From NCBI RefSeq assembly GCF_927797785.1, contig NZ_CAKMLL010000070.1, positions 1 through 60,265 of the forward strand: a stretch of 60,265 nucleotides of DNA, read 5' to 3'. The translations under genes were made by a program, and so were the position numbers. Origin of the DNA: Candidatus Nitrotoga sp. BS. Lineage in GTDB: Bacteria > Pseudomonadota > Gammaproteobacteria > Burkholderiales > Gallionellaceae. Each line of letters begins with the position of its first letter. Positions within the stretch are counted from its first letter, which is position 1. Below the pieces are notes generated by a model. That model saw only the letters and a program-made list of their open reading frames with translations. It searched no databases and was not told where the DNA came from. Shown here in pieces: positions 16,577 to 25,643 of the stretch.

Positions 16577-17176
16577 TGCTTGAGTAGAAGTCTTACGGCT
16601 TGAGATGCGCGTGTCAAAAGTGAGTTTATCAGGTTAAATAGGGATAGCGCTCGTCCCTTGGGGCGATCGATTGATGGGTTTCGGTCCCCGCTTAGCATCG
16701 AATAGATTCCTGTCTGTTCCTTTAAAGTTAACGCCATTTTTTTTCAGTAGCGCATCATCAGAAATCTCCCTGTTAAACCGCCCAGATGGACCAAATGCGT
16801 CACGCTGCCATGCAAAAACGTCACGATTGCTTGAACAATCCGTAGAGTACCTTTTTCTGCGGAACTTCGTGAATTGTCCACTGATCTTAACTTGTAATTT
16901 TCTGCCCCGTTACGAGATTTTATATTCAGGCAGCATCCGCAGTTTCTATTAATAAATATTGCGCTTAACCGTATCCAAAAAAGATGTTCACAACAATATG
17001 TAAGTGCGAAAAAATGTCGATCCGGCTATTCTTGTTGGCCGTCTGCGATCACTTCGCAATCGAAAAAGCGAGTGCCGAGCATAGTTCTGGTCGAGTATTT
17101 TTTGCGCTCAGTACGACTGTGAAGCCCCTGTTGCCTGCTGAATCTACGATTCAACTTCAAAAAGGAGATAGTTATA
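16577..17176. other. Intergenic region upstream of moxR-bat operon
   Basis: A 600-base divergent gap between the dsbA-like gene and moxR. No gene or RNA was recognised. It must hold the promoter of the moxR-bat operon; AAGGAG at about 17161-17166 is the moxR ribosome site. Base composition shifts from AT-rich to GC-rich at its right end. Confidence 0.6.
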
Positions 17177-18178
17177 ATGAACAAACCTGCGGCTGATTCA
17201 ATCAGCTCAAACGGCAACGCCCTCGCTGTCTTCAAAGAACTGCGCCGCTACCTCAATACTCAGATTCTCGGCCAGCCTGGCCTGGTCGAAAGCTTGCTGG
17301 TCGCTTTGCTGGCAGAAGGCCATTTGCTTATTGAAGGTCCGCCCGGTCTGGCCAAGACGCGCGCCATCAAGGCGCTGGCACACGGCCTGGAGTGTGACTT
17401 CCAGCGTGTTCAGTTTACTCCCGACATGTTACCGGCTGATCTTACCGGATCGGACATCTACCGGCCGGAGGATGGCGGTTTCCGTTTTCAGCGCGGCCCG
17501 CTGTTTCACAATTTGATACTGGCCGACGAGATCAACCGTGCGCCTGCCAAGGTGCAATCTGCGCTGCTGGAAGCGATGGCCGAACGCCAGATCAGCGTGG
17601 GTCTGACCACCTATGCATTGCCGCGCCTCTTTCTGGTGATGGCGACCCAGAACCCGATCGAGCATGAGGGCACTTATCCGCTGCCCGAAGCCCAGCTTGA
17701 CCGCTTCATGCTGCACACGCTCATCGATTATCCGGACCGTGAAACCACTCGCTTGATTATGGACCTGGCGCGACGTGAAGCGCTGGAAGGGCGTGAGTTG
17801 ACGCCGCCGGCTCAGACCATGCCTCAGGAATTAGTATTTGCCGCGCGCGCTGAAGCGTTGAATCTCACCCTCGCTCCTTCCGTCGCCGACTATATTGCTG
17901 CGCTGGTCGATGCAACCCGGCGGCCTGAACCCTACAGCGGCAAACTGAAAGAATGGTTGCGCTGGGGCGCCAGCCCGCGCGCGGCCATCGCCATCGAGCG
18001 CGGTGCGCGCGCGCTGGCCTGGCTGGACGGACGCGACTACGTCAGCCCGGAGGATGTTCAGGCCATCGCGCCGGATGCGTTGCGCCACCGCCTGCTGCTC
18101 GACTACACCGCACAGGCGCGCGGCATTGTCGCGCAGGATTGCGTGAATGCATTGCTGCAGAAGGTGCCCGCACCATGA
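17177..18178 (+). CDS. MoxR family AAA+ ATPase
   Basis: 333 residues. Walker A GPPGLAKT at 54-61, Walker B LILADEINRAPAKVQ near 113, sensor region MATQNPIEHEGTYPLPEAQL and the C-terminal lid with SPRAAIAIERGARALAWL. MoxR ATPases act as chaperones that load metal or cofactors or assemble complexes together with VWA proteins encoded next door. It is the first gene of a seven-gene run in which each start overlaps the preceding stop as ATGA. AAGGAG stands 11 bases upstream of ATG. Confidence 0.93.
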   Translation: MNKPAADSISSNGNALAVFKELRRYLNTQILGQPGLVESLLVALLAEGHLLIEGPPGLAKTRAIKALAHGLECDFQRVQFTPDMLPADLTGSDIYRPEDGGFRFQRGPLFHNLILADEINRAPAKVQSALLEAMAERQISVGLTTYALPRLFLVMATQNPIEHEGTYPLPEAQLDRFMLHTLIDYPDRETTRLIMDLARREALEGRELTPPAQTMPQELVFAARAEALNLTLAPSVADYIAALVDATRRPEPYSGKLKEWLRWGASPRAAIAIERGARALAWLDGRDYVSPEDVQAIAPDALRHRLLLDYTAQARGIVAQDCVNALLQKVPAP

Positions 18179-19077
18179 TCCTTCCCGATCTTGCAGAGCT
18201 TTCGGCCTTGCGCGGCGCAGCTCGCGGATTAAGTTTGCGGGCGCGCCGTCCGGCAATGGCGCAGTTGCAGGGGGGGCATCGCAGCGCCCAGCGCGGGCGC
18301 GGGCTGGAATTCGAAGAGGTGCGCCTCTACGCCCCCGGCGATGATGCGCGCAATATCGACTGGCGCGTCACCGCACGGCGCGGGCGGACACATACCAAGC
18401 TGTACCGGGAAGAACGCGAGCGCCCCGTCTGGCTGGTTGCAGATCTGCATCCGGGTCTTTATTTCGGCAGCCGCCGCCAGTTTAAATCGGCCGTACTGTT
18501 GCGCACCGCAGCCATGCTTGCCTGGGCGGCGGCACTCGGCGGCGATCGTGTCGGTGCGGTGATTGCCGTCGGCAATGACGAACCCCTGATTTTTCCACCG
18601 CGTGCCCGTGAAGCGGGCGTACTGCCCATTCTGCAAGCGCTGGTGGAAGCGCAACCGCTCGCTCCCGGTCTGCCGGTAAACGGCGGCTTGCACAATGCCG
18701 TTGCGACACTGCGCCCGTTGCTGCAACCGGGCAGCATGATTCTGCTGCTGAGCGATTTTGCCGGGCTGGATTCCTCTAGCGAAGATATCCTCGCCAGTGC
18801 GACCCTGCATAGCGAGGGCCGCCTGTTATGGATTACCGATCCGCTCGAAAGCGGTGGTCTGCCGTCCGGCACTTACCGTGTCGGTTTGCCTGGCCGCCTG
18901 TGGTGGATGAATGGCGAAGATACGCACGTCCAATGGCAAAACACCTGGCGCGCGCGCGAACAGAATATGAACGATTTGGCCATGCGTCTCAATCTTCCGC
19001 TTAGCCGCGTGAATACGCACGATGCCGTAATCGACAGCATGGTCGCGTTGTTGAAGGAACCGGCATGGGCAACATGA
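18175..19077 (+). CDS. DUF58 domain protein (bat operon)
   Basis: A 300-residue protein whose central signature LEFEEVRLYAPGDDARNIDW followed by RVTARRG defines DUF58. The C-terminal half has a degenerate VWA-like fold (LIL-LSDFAGLD). It starts at the ATG inside the moxR stop (ATGA). DUF58 proteins are constant partners of MoxR ATPases and are thought to be substrates or adaptors linking them to the membrane VWA proteins. No membrane segment is evident. The larger open frame beginning at 17953 is antisense-free but overlaps moxR and is not a realistic start. Confidence 0.9.
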   Translation: MILPDLAELSALRGAARGLSLRARRPAMAQLQGGHRSAQRGRGLEFEEVRLYAPGDDARNIDWRVTARRGRTHTKLYREERERPVWLVADLHPGLYFGSRRQFKSAVLLRTAAMLAWAAALGGDRVGAVIAVGNDEPLIFPPRAREAGVLPILQALVEAQPLAPGLPVNGGLHNAVATLRPLLQPGSMILLLSDFAGLDSSSEDILASATLHSEGRLLWITDPLESGGLPSGTYRVGLPGRLWWMNGEDTHVQWQNTWRAREQNMNDLAMRLNLPLSRVNTHDAVIDSMVALLKEPAWAT

Positions 19078-19526
19078 CCCCGGATTGGATCACCCGGCTT
19101 GCACCGGCCCATGCACCGCCGCCGCCCGGCTGGTGGCCGCTCGCACCGGGCTGGTGGGGGTTGCTGATTCTGCTGGCTGTGATGGTTGCAGGTTACATTT
19201 ACTGGCAGCGCCGTCCGGCTGTTCGCCTGCGCCGCATCGCCTTGCGCGAACTGAAAAATCTGCAAGCCACCATAATCGACGACATCATTTTGGCGCGAGA
19301 GCTTGAGCTTCTGCTGCGCCGTTACGCGGTGGCGCGTTTCGGACGCGACACGGTGGCAAATTTAAGCGGAGAGCGCTGGATCGCTTTCGTCGTCAAACAC
19401 GGCGGTGCCGCATGGTCCGGAAAGAGCGGAACCAGCCTGCTGCGCGCAGCCTACGGCGGCGCAGTGAATGCAGACCGCAGCGGCTGGCTGAAAGGTGCGC
19501 ATGGTTTTATCAGGGGGCGGTCATGA
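19074..19526 (+). CDS. DUF4381 membrane protein
   Basis: 150 residues: a proline-rich N-terminus (APAHAPPPPGWWPLAPGWW), one transmembrane helix (GLLILLAVMVAGYIYW), then a basic cytoplasmic domain containing RRIALRELKNLQ and LELLLRRYAVARFGR and the typical LSGERWIAFV, as in DUF4381. The ATG at 19074 gives the ATGA overlap seen throughout this operon; an ATG three codons earlier (19065) is also possible. It sits between DUF58 and batA, its usual place. Confidence 0.88.
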   Translation: MTPDWITRLAPAHAPPPPGWWPLAPGWWGLLILLAVMVAGYIYWQRRPAVRLRRIALRELKNLQATIIDDIILARELELLLRRYAVARFGRDTVANLSGERWIAFVVKHGGAAWSGKSGTSLLRAAYGGAVNADRSGWLKGAHGFIRGRS

Positions 19527-20491
19527 TCCATATCGCCTGGCCCTGGATGATTTTATTCCTGCCGCTGCCCTGGTTGCTGCGCCGCTGGCTGCCTCCGGCA
19601 ACTGTGCAAGGCAGCGCATTGTTCCTGCCGTTCGCAGCTTTGGTGCCGATAGACAAGATACCTGCCCTGCAGGTGAATTCGCGCAAACGCAGTATGCTGT
19701 TTGCACTGGCATGGCTGTTGTTGGTCGCTGCCACCATGCGCCCGCAGTGGCTGGATGATCCGCTGCCGGTTCCGACCACCGGGCGGCGGATTTTGCTGGC
19801 AGTCGACGTATCCGGCTCGATGGCGACGCCGGACATGGCCGGCAATTATTCTCGCCTCAATGTCGTTCAAAAAGTGGCGGGCGATTTTATACAACACCGC
19901 CATGGCGACCAGGTCGGCCTGATCCTGTTCGGCACGCGGCCTTATCTGCAGGCACCCCTGACAGCCGACCTAGACACGGTCAGCCAGTTTTTGCGCGAGT
20001 CGGTAGTCGGCGAGGCAGGGACCCAGACAGCGATAGGCGACGCCATCGGGCTCGCGCTCAAGCGTCTGCAAAGCAATCAAGCAGACCCGGGCAAACAGGG
20101 GGAAATGGTGTTGATCCTGCTCACCGACGGCGGCAACAATGCCGGGCTGATGGGTCCGCTGGCGGCTGCCAAAATTGCTGTAAGCACCGGCCTGCGCATC
20201 TATACCATCGGCGTGGGTGCCGAGGTCGAGCAAAGCATATTATTCGGTACACGCGGCAACACCGACCTCGACGAGGACACTCTCAAGTCCATCGCGCGCA
20301 TCAGCAACGGTGAATATTTCCGTGCCACTGACGCAGACGCACTGCAAGAGGTTTACGCACGCATCGACAAACTCGAACCGAGCGCCGGACGCGAACAATG
20401 GTACCGACCGCACAGCGAATGGTTTATCTGGCCGCTGGCGCTGGCACTATTGCTCAGTATACCCGCCGTGATGATCAGGAAACGGGTATGA
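19523..20491 (+). CDS. batA: BatA-type VWA domain membrane protein
   Basis: 322 residues. Two N-terminal membrane segments (WPWMILFLPLPWLL and MLFALAWLLLVAA) precede a von Willebrand A domain with an intact MIDAS: DVSGS near 95, then AIGDAIGLA and LLTDGGNNAG. A C-terminal membrane helix (WFIWPLALALLLSIPAVMI) ends the protein. AGGGGG before the ATG supports the start, which overlaps the previous stop. Bat (Bacteroides aerotolerance) proteins are thought to form an inner-membrane complex with MoxR; the precise role is unsettled. Confidence 0.92.
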   Translation: MIHIAWPWMILFLPLPWLLRRWLPPATVQGSALFLPFAALVPIDKIPALQVNSRKRSMLFALAWLLLVAATMRPQWLDDPLPVPTTGRRILLAVDVSGSMATPDMAGNYSRLNVVQKVAGDFIQHRHGDQVGLILFGTRPYLQAPLTADLDTVSQFLRESVVGEAGTQTAIGDAIGLALKRLQSNQADPGKQGEMVLILLTDGGNNAGLMGPLAAAKIAVSTGLRIYTIGVGAEVEQSILFGTRGNTDLDEDTLKSIARISNGEYFRATDADALQEVYARIDKLEPSAGREQWYRPHSEWFIWPLALALLLSIPAVMIRKRV

Positions 20492-21492
20492 ACATCAGTA
20501 CCTACATACATGCTTTCCATTTCTTGCGTCCGCTCTGGCTGATCGCTTTGCCTCTGCTGTGGATGCTGGTGTTCTGGTTGGCGCGGCGGCACAAAGGTGA
20601 CGGCGACTGGTCCGGCTTCATCGACGCCGATCTGCTGCCGGAGCTGCGCATGGACGCTGCCAGTGCTACCAGCATGCGCCCCTGGCCGTGGCTGGCGCTG
20701 CTGTGGAGCCTTGCCGCGCTGGCTCTGGCCGGCCCCAGCTGGGAGCGTAACCAGACCGCAGCCTTTCGTGCTCCGGCTGACTTGGTTTTTGTGCTCGATC
20801 TTTCACCCTCTATGATGGCGGCAGATGTTGCGCCGGATCGTGTCACGCGCGCACGGTACGCGCTGGACGACCTGCTGGCTGCGGCTCGTGACTCTCGTGC
20901 AGGGCTGGTCGTATTCTGCGAAGAGCCTTATACCGTAACACCGCTGACGCAGGACGTTGCCACTATACAGGCGCTGCTGCCTCCGCTCGTACCCGGCATC
21001 ATGCCCAGTGCAGGCGATCATCTCGCACCCGCACTCAATCGTGCGGAAAAACTGCTGCAAGCGGGTGGCATGAAAGATCAACGCATCGTGTTGCTGACAG
21101 ACGGCTTCGATGACCCTGCCGCCGCGCTTTCGGCTGCCGCAGCGCTCAAGGCGCGCGGTGTGACGCTGAGCGTGGTGGGTATAGGCACGCCGGGCGGCGC
21201 CCCGTTGCAAAACGCGGAAGGGCATTTCGCGAAGGACGCACAGGGCAGGTCTCAACTGGCCCGTCTCGACATCGATCAACTTCAGCAGTTAGCCAAAGCC
21301 GGGGGAGGCAGCTACGTCGATCTTGCACAATTGGCCAACCTGGTCACTTACCTGCAAGCGGCGCAGCATTCGACCGGCAGCGCAATTGCGGCACAGGGTA
21401 TTGAAGTTTCGCATTGGCGCGACGAGGGTGTGTGGCTGTTGCCCGTACTGTTGCTGCTGGCGAGCCTGCTGGCGCGGAGGAGCTGGCTATGA
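20488..21492 (+). CDS. batB: BatB-type VWA domain membrane protein
   Basis: 334 residues with the same plan as BatA: N-terminal membrane segments (RPLWLIALPLLWMLVFWLAR and WPWLALLWSLAALALA), a VWA domain with MIDAS residues DLSPS, SAGDHLAPALN and LLTDGFDD, and a C-terminal membrane helix (VWLLPVLLLLASLLA). The Gly of the DxSxS core is Pro here, which does not remove a metal ligand. The start overlaps the batA stop. BatA and BatB are the paired VWA subunits in Bat systems. Confidence 0.9.
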   Translation: MNISTYIHAFHFLRPLWLIALPLLWMLVFWLARRHKGDGDWSGFIDADLLPELRMDAASATSMRPWPWLALLWSLAALALAGPSWERNQTAAFRAPADLVFVLDLSPSMMAADVAPDRVTRARYALDDLLAAARDSRAGLVVFCEEPYTVTPLTQDVATIQALLPPLVPGIMPSAGDHLAPALNRAEKLLQAGGMKDQRIVLLTDGFDDPAAALSAAAALKARGVTLSVVGIGTPGGAPLQNAEGHFAKDAQGRSQLARLDIDQLQQLAKAGGGSYVDLAQLANLVTYLQAAQHSTGSAIAAQGIEVSHWRDEGVWLLPVLLLLASLLARRSWL

Positions 21493-22493
21493 TGCGCATT
21501 GCACTCGCACTTATCCTGCTTGTATTTATGCTGCCTGTAAAGGCCAGCGAGTTCTGGTCAAAGCTGTGGCTTAACGCCGACCAGCGGGGCGAAGCGTTGT
21601 TACAGGAGGGCGACGCAAGCAACGCGGCCAAGGAGTACGCCGACCCGAGGCGCAAAGCTTACGCCAAACTGAAAGCAGGTGACTATCAAGGCGCCGCGCA
21701 TGATCTGGAAAATCTGCACGATAGCGAAGCTGATTACAACCGTGGTAATGCACTCGCGCATGCGGGTGATCTGCATCGTGCACTCGAAGCATACGATGCC
21801 GCATTGAAGAGCGATCCAGACAATCAGGATGCACGTCATAACCGCGAACTGGTGGCCAAGGCTCTGGAACAGCCGCCGCCGCAACAACAGAATGACGACG
21901 GCAAAAAATCACAAGATGGCAAAAAGGAAGGCCAGCAGGACAAGCAGGGTGAGCAGAACAGCCAGGGCAAGGATAGCCAGGGCAAGAATAGCCAGGAGGG
22001 AAAATCAAGCCAGTCCGATAATAAACCGGGTAAGGGTCAGAATTCTTCCGCACAGAACAAGCCAGAACAACCGGGCAAAGCAGGCGGAAAAACTCAGGAC
22101 GGCAAAAAACAGAACGACCAGGCTCAGCATGGAAAGCCCCAGGATGGAAAGCAGACAAAAAAAGAGGAAAGCGGCCAGCAGGCGCAATCGCCTGAAAAAA
22201 GTGCTGCGCAATCCGGACAGGCAGGCAAGCAAACCCGGGCAAAAGATGATGCCGAACGCGCCCGGCGCGATGCCGAAGCGAGCTTCGCCAGGCCTGCAGC
22301 CGATGGAAAAAATGGCGCGAAAATGGGCGATGAAGCAAACACTACCAGCGCAAAGCCAGCCACTGCTCGCAAGACCGAACAGCAGATTGCACAGGAGCAA
22401 TGGCTGCGCAGTATCCCGGACAACCCGGGCGGCCTGCTGCAACGCAAATTTATGATTCAACACCTGATGAGACAACGGGAAGCACAACAATGA
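21489..22493 (+). CDS. batC: BatC-type TPR protein with Lys/Gln-rich tail
   Basis: 334 residues. A signal peptide/anchor (IALALILLVFMLPVKA) is followed by TPR-like repeats (KLKAGDYQGAAHDLENLHDS, YNRGNALAHAGDLHRALEAY). From about residue 135 to 290 it becomes a low-complexity segment rich in K, Q, G, S and N (GEQNSQGKDSQGKNSQ type). A conserved end EQQIAQEQWLRSIPDNPGGL followed by LQRKF is characteristic of Bat TPR proteins. Overlaps batB and batD by ATGA. Confidence 0.9.
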   Translation: MMRIALALILLVFMLPVKASEFWSKLWLNADQRGEALLQEGDASNAAKEYADPRRKAYAKLKAGDYQGAAHDLENLHDSEADYNRGNALAHAGDLHRALEAYDAALKSDPDNQDARHNRELVAKALEQPPPQQQNDDGKKSQDGKKEGQQDKQGEQNSQGKDSQGKNSQEGKSSQSDNKPGKGQNSSAQNKPEQPGKAGGKTQDGKKQNDQAQHGKPQDGKQTKKEESGQQAQSPEKSAAQSGQAGKQTRAKDDAERARRDAEASFARPAADGKNGAKMGDEANTTSAKPATARKTEQQIAQEQWLRSIPDNPGGLLQRKFMIQHLMRQREAQQ

Positions 22494-24265
22494 AAAATAG
22501 GTATCTCATTCCTGCCGCCCTGATTGCCTGCTGTATCAGCCTGTCCGCATGGGCGGCAGTGACGGCGTCGGTGGAAAGGAGCCGCGTTGCATCCGGTGAA
22601 ACGGTACAGTTGCTTCTTCAACATGACGGCAGCACCGGCAAACAGCCCGATCTCGGCCCGCTCAAGCGCGATTTCGACATCCTTAGCAGCAGCAGCGGCT
22701 CCAAAGTTCAGATCATAAACGGGCATATGTCTTCCCTGTCCCAGGTCAATGTCCTGCTCGCGCCCAAACACGATGGCAAGATTCAGATACCGCCGCTGGA
22801 CTGGGACGGTCAGCAATCTGCGGCGCTCGAACTGACGGTGGGCGGAAGCGGCGGCGCAACTCGAGAAGGTGCTGAAGCGGCAAGCGATACATCGCAGCAT
22901 GTTTTCCTCACTTCAACGCTGGACCAGAAGCAACCTTATGTTCAGGCAGCTGTTGTGCTGACGGTTCGGCTCTACACGGATCAAACCCTCTATCAGGCCA
23001 GCATGGATTTACAGGCCAGCGCCAATGTGCTCGTCAAGCAACTTGGCAAGGACAGGCAGACGGATGAAGTGCGCAATGACCGCAGCTACCATGTTGTTGA
23101 ACGCAAATATCTGTTGTTTCCGCAGCGCAGCGGCAAACTCAGCCTGGACGGGCCGGTGCTCAACGCCCAAGTGCAGGATACTGGCAGCAACAACCCGATG
23201 TTCGGAAATCTGTTCAGTCAAACGCCTTTCGGCGGCATTATGGATACGACACGTCCCCTACGTCTGCATGCCAAGCCCGTCGAATTAAACGTTCTGCCGC
23301 GCCCGGACAGCGCGGATGGCGCATACTGGCTGCCCGCGCAAAAAGTGAAACTCGAAGAAACCTGGCGCCCGGATGTGACACAGATCCATGTGGGTGAACC
23401 GCTCACGCGCCATCTGCATCTCGAAGCATTGGGGCTAACCGGTGAACAATTGCCGGAGCTCAATACCATCATGTCCGTGCCCGACGGCATCAAGGCCTAT
23501 CCGGACCGATCCATTGCAGCAGACAGCCCCCAGGGCGAAACGGTGCTCGGTAGACGCGACCAGGATATCGCGCTGATAGCCATGCGTCCGGGCCACTATG
23601 AGCTGCCAGCCATACGGCTTGGCTGGTGGGACACGCAGCACAACACCCGGCACGAAGCAATGCTGCCAGCGCGCTCCCTTGATATTCTCCCTGCTCTCGC
23701 CGGTTCGACCGGTGCGGCGATACCACCGCCGGCAAAACAGGAAACGTTGATTCAGGCTGAGTCTGCTGCTCAGGCTAGCCCTATTGAACAGTCAATCAAG
23801 ATTCCCAATACCCATACATGGAGGTGGGTCAGCCTGGCGCTGGGCCTGCTCTGGGTGGGCACAGCTGCGGCTTGGTGGCGAGAACGCCAGCGCGTCCAGC
23901 ATGCGCAGCCAGCAAATCACGTTGCTAAAAACCAGCCGGGCAATGTTCAGGCCGCCAGCATTCATGCTGCCAGCGCCTTCAAGGCTTTTAAACGTGCCTG
24001 CAGCGACAACGATCCGCATGCTGCGCGCCAGCAACTGCTTGCGTGGGCCAGCACGGTATGGCCTGCGGACACACCATCCGGACTCAATGCGTTATCCCGC
24101 CGCCTGGATGATCCCAAACTCACCCAGGCGCTCCGGAAACTGGATCGCGCCTGCTATACGGGCAGTGCGTGGCATGGTGAAGACCTTGCGCTGTCCCTAC
24201 CCGCACCCCTTGCACAAACGACTGCTCCGAAGAACAAAAACACACTACCGGAGCTGTACCCTTAA
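22490..24265 (+). CDS. batD: BatD family protein (oxygen tolerance)
   Basis: 591 residues. Signal peptide (LIPAALIACCISLSAWAA), then tandem Ig-like periplasmic domains with SVERSRVASGETVQLLLQHD, DFDILSSSSGSKVQIING, QPYVQAAVVLTVRLYTDQTL and YHVVERKYLLFPQRSGKL, one membrane helix near 480 (WVSLALGLLWVGTAAAWW) and a cytoplasmic tail. This is the BatD (formerly DUF) layout. It is the last gene of the ATGA-coupled operon; 24266-24388 has no further gene. Confidence 0.9.
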   Translation: MKNRYLIPAALIACCISLSAWAAVTASVERSRVASGETVQLLLQHDGSTGKQPDLGPLKRDFDILSSSSGSKVQIINGHMSSLSQVNVLLAPKHDGKIQIPPLDWDGQQSAALELTVGGSGGATREGAEAASDTSQHVFLTSTLDQKQPYVQAAVVLTVRLYTDQTLYQASMDLQASANVLVKQLGKDRQTDEVRNDRSYHVVERKYLLFPQRSGKLSLDGPVLNAQVQDTGSNNPMFGNLFSQTPFGGIMDTTRPLRLHAKPVELNVLPRPDSADGAYWLPAQKVKLEETWRPDVTQIHVGEPLTRHLHLEALGLTGEQLPELNTIMSVPDGIKAYPDRSIAADSPQGETVLGRRDQDIALIAMRPGHYELPAIRLGWWDTQHNTRHEAMLPARSLDILPALAGSTGAAIPPPAKQETLIQAESAAQASPIEQSIKIPNTHTWRWVSLALGLLWVGTAAAWWRERQRVQHAQPANHVAKNQPGNVQAASIHAASAFKAFKRACSDNDPHAARQQLLAWASTVWPADTPSGLNALSRRLDDPKLTQALRKLDRACYTGSAWHGEDLALSLPAPLAQTTAPKNKNTLPELYP

Positions 24266-24388
24266 GTGTAGTAGTGCAGGCTTGAGCTGGCAGAAGGTAA
24301 CCCAACTTTTATGCTTCCTCTCTTACCTGAAATACCTCACAGAATGAAGTCACGGATTCAAGCTCTAATTTTGTATGGGAAATATTTC

Positions 24389-24417
24389 TTGACAGAATAG
24401 ACGACTGGTCGTATCCT
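24389..24417 (+). promoter_or_regulatory. tetR promoter with operator in the spacer (O1)
   Basis: TTGACA at 24389-24394 and TATCCT at 24412-24417 with 17-base spacing. The palindrome AGACGAC-TG-GTCGTAT (24399-24414) fills the spacer. Related sites lie at 25089-25106 and 25609-25626. Transcription would begin about five bases before the tetR ATG, so the mRNA would be almost leaderless; no ribosome site is visible. This fits negative autoregulation. Confidence 0.75.
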
Positions 24418-24428
24418 TCATATTAACT

Positions 24429-25016
24429 ATGATAAACAAGTTATCTAAACGCACAAAATTACTCGACCAAGGGGTCTATCTATTGATGAACCAGGGTTAT
24501 CATGCGACCGGTATTAATGAAATTGTAAACGCCGTACATGTGCCTAAAGGTTCGTTTTATAGCTATTTCGAGAGTAAAGAAAATTTTGCTGCTCAAGCCA
24601 TTTGCCATTATATCGAACCGTTTATCGAGCGATTAACGAGGCATCTACAACACCCACAAGTTGACTCACTCACTGCTTTAAAAAATTACTATGCAGAACT
24701 TATTGTTGAATTAGAAAATAATGAATACAAAGGCGGATGTTTATTGGGCAACCTGATGGGTGAAATTGGTGATACCAGTGAACTGTGCAATCAGGCGCTA
24801 AAGTCTGCTGTTGAACGTTACAAATTGCTGCAATATAAGGCTTTACTGCAAGCACAAAAAGAGGGCACGGTGCGTACTGATAGGGATGCCGAATTTATGG
24901 CTAACTTGTTGGTAAATAATTGGCAAGGTGCGTTGTTACGGATGAAAGTTGAACAGTCCGTGCAACCTTTGCAAGAGTTTTGCGATACGTTACTGAATGA
25001 TTATTTTGTTGCTTAG
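24429..25016 (+). CDS. TetR/AcrR family transcriptional repressor
   Basis: 195 residues with an N-terminal TetR helix-turn-helix: GVYLLMNQGYHATGINEIVN followed by VPKGSFYSYFESKENFA. The C-terminal ligand-binding half contains GGCLLGNLMGEIGDTSE, like TetR proteins that respond to electrophiles (the AcuR/NemR side of the family); one Cys precedes LLGNL. Codon use is AT-rich, unlike the GC-rich bat operon upstream. Its own promoter carries an operator-like palindrome, and similar palindromes precede the rhodanese and DUF4242 genes. I infer it represses the whole cassette. Confidence 0.88.
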   Translation: MINKLSKRTKLLDQGVYLLMNQGYHATGINEIVNAVHVPKGSFYSYFESKENFAAQAICHYIEPFIERLTRHLQHPQVDSLTALKNYYAELIVELENNEYKGGCLLGNLMGEIGDTSELCNQALKSAVERYKLLQYKALLQAQKEGTVRTDRDAEFMANLLVNNWQGALLRMKVEQSVQPLQEFCDTLLNDYFVA

Positions 25017-25088
25017 TTGATCATAGATTAGGAACAAGGCAAGACGAGATATCTGCTAGTTGTTTGGGTCTTTTTATGACCAATTAAA

Positions 25089-25106
25089 AGACGACCGATC
25101 ATATAT
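25089..25106 (+). promoter_or_regulatory. TetR operator-like site O2
   Basis: AAGACGAC-CG-ATCATATA. The left half equals the left half of O1 and O3 (AAGAYGAC); the right half is degenerate. It lies about 55 bases before the first ATG of the rhodanese unit. Confidence 0.6.
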
Positions 25107-25210
25107 GAACCATGGATGGTTGATATGAGTGAAGAAAAAACTTAATGGATTTTGTTCAATAAGCAAAATCGCAAATACACGAAATAGAGGTATCAAATGT
25201 TAAATCACTA

Positions 25211-25519
25211 TTGGATGAAGGCTATGTCGTACTAGATGTGCGAGAACCTGCTGAATTTATGTTAGGTACTATTGAGGGCGCGTTAAATATTCCTCGTGGA
25301 ATACTTGAAGTGGCGGCAGACCGTCAATATACAGGTCGTCGTGAAGAGTTAATGGATCGCGATAAAAAATGGTTATTACTTTGCGCCAGTTCGGGGCGCT
25401 CTGCGATGGCTGCGGCTGTGATGCAACAAATGGGCTTTAAAAACATCAAGAATATTAATGGTGGCATTGCTGCCTGGAAAGCTGCTGGATTAGCAGTGAA
25501 AGTTCCACCACAGACATAA
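25211..25519 (+). CDS. Rhodanese-like sulfurtransferase (5' end disrupted)
   Basis: A single rhodanese domain: YVVLDVREPAEFMLGTIEGA, INIPRGIL-type block, active-site loop CASSGRSA with the catalytic Cys near residue 58 of the longer frame, and GGIAAWKAAG. Rhodaneses move sulfane sulfur to thiols or cyanide. The coding sequence really begins at ATG 25145 (MDFVQ), but an in-frame TAA at 25160 interrupts it; downstream the same frame reads AKSQIHEIEVSNVKSLLDEG, clearly part of the protein. Translation could restart at TTG 25211. An ATG at 25197 with AGAGG before it is out of frame. Preceding this, MSEEKT then stop (25125-25145) resembles the start of the DUF1641 gene. Confidence 0.65.
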   Translation: MDEGYVVLDVREPAEFMLGTIEGALNIPRGILEVAADRQYTGRREELMDRDKKWLLLCASSGRSAMAAAVMQQMGFKNIKNINGGIAAWKAAGLAVKVPPQT

Positions 25520-25608
25520 GTGTTACTTTTAAAAGCTGTGTAACTAAAAAAGTTTTAATCGATGTGGCCACAATGGCCTATATCGTTTTTTTTTTTACAA
25601 CTCATCAA

Positions 25609-25626
25609 AAGATGACTGGTCATCTT
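25609..25626 (+). promoter_or_regulatory. TetR operator-like site O3 (perfect palindrome)
   Basis: AAGATGAC-TG-GTCATCTT: eight-base perfect arms with a two-base centre, 18 bases before the GTG start of the DUF4242 gene. It is the best of three related sites in the cassette and probably the primary operator for the downstream genes. Confidence 0.75.
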
Positions 25627-25643
25627 ATTGCATAGGAGGCAAT

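Noticed and set aside
17429-22490. Long minus-strand frames opposite the bat operon
   Set aside because: The GC-rich coding strand creates antisense frames; none has domain motifs, and the + strand genes are clear and ATGA-coupled.
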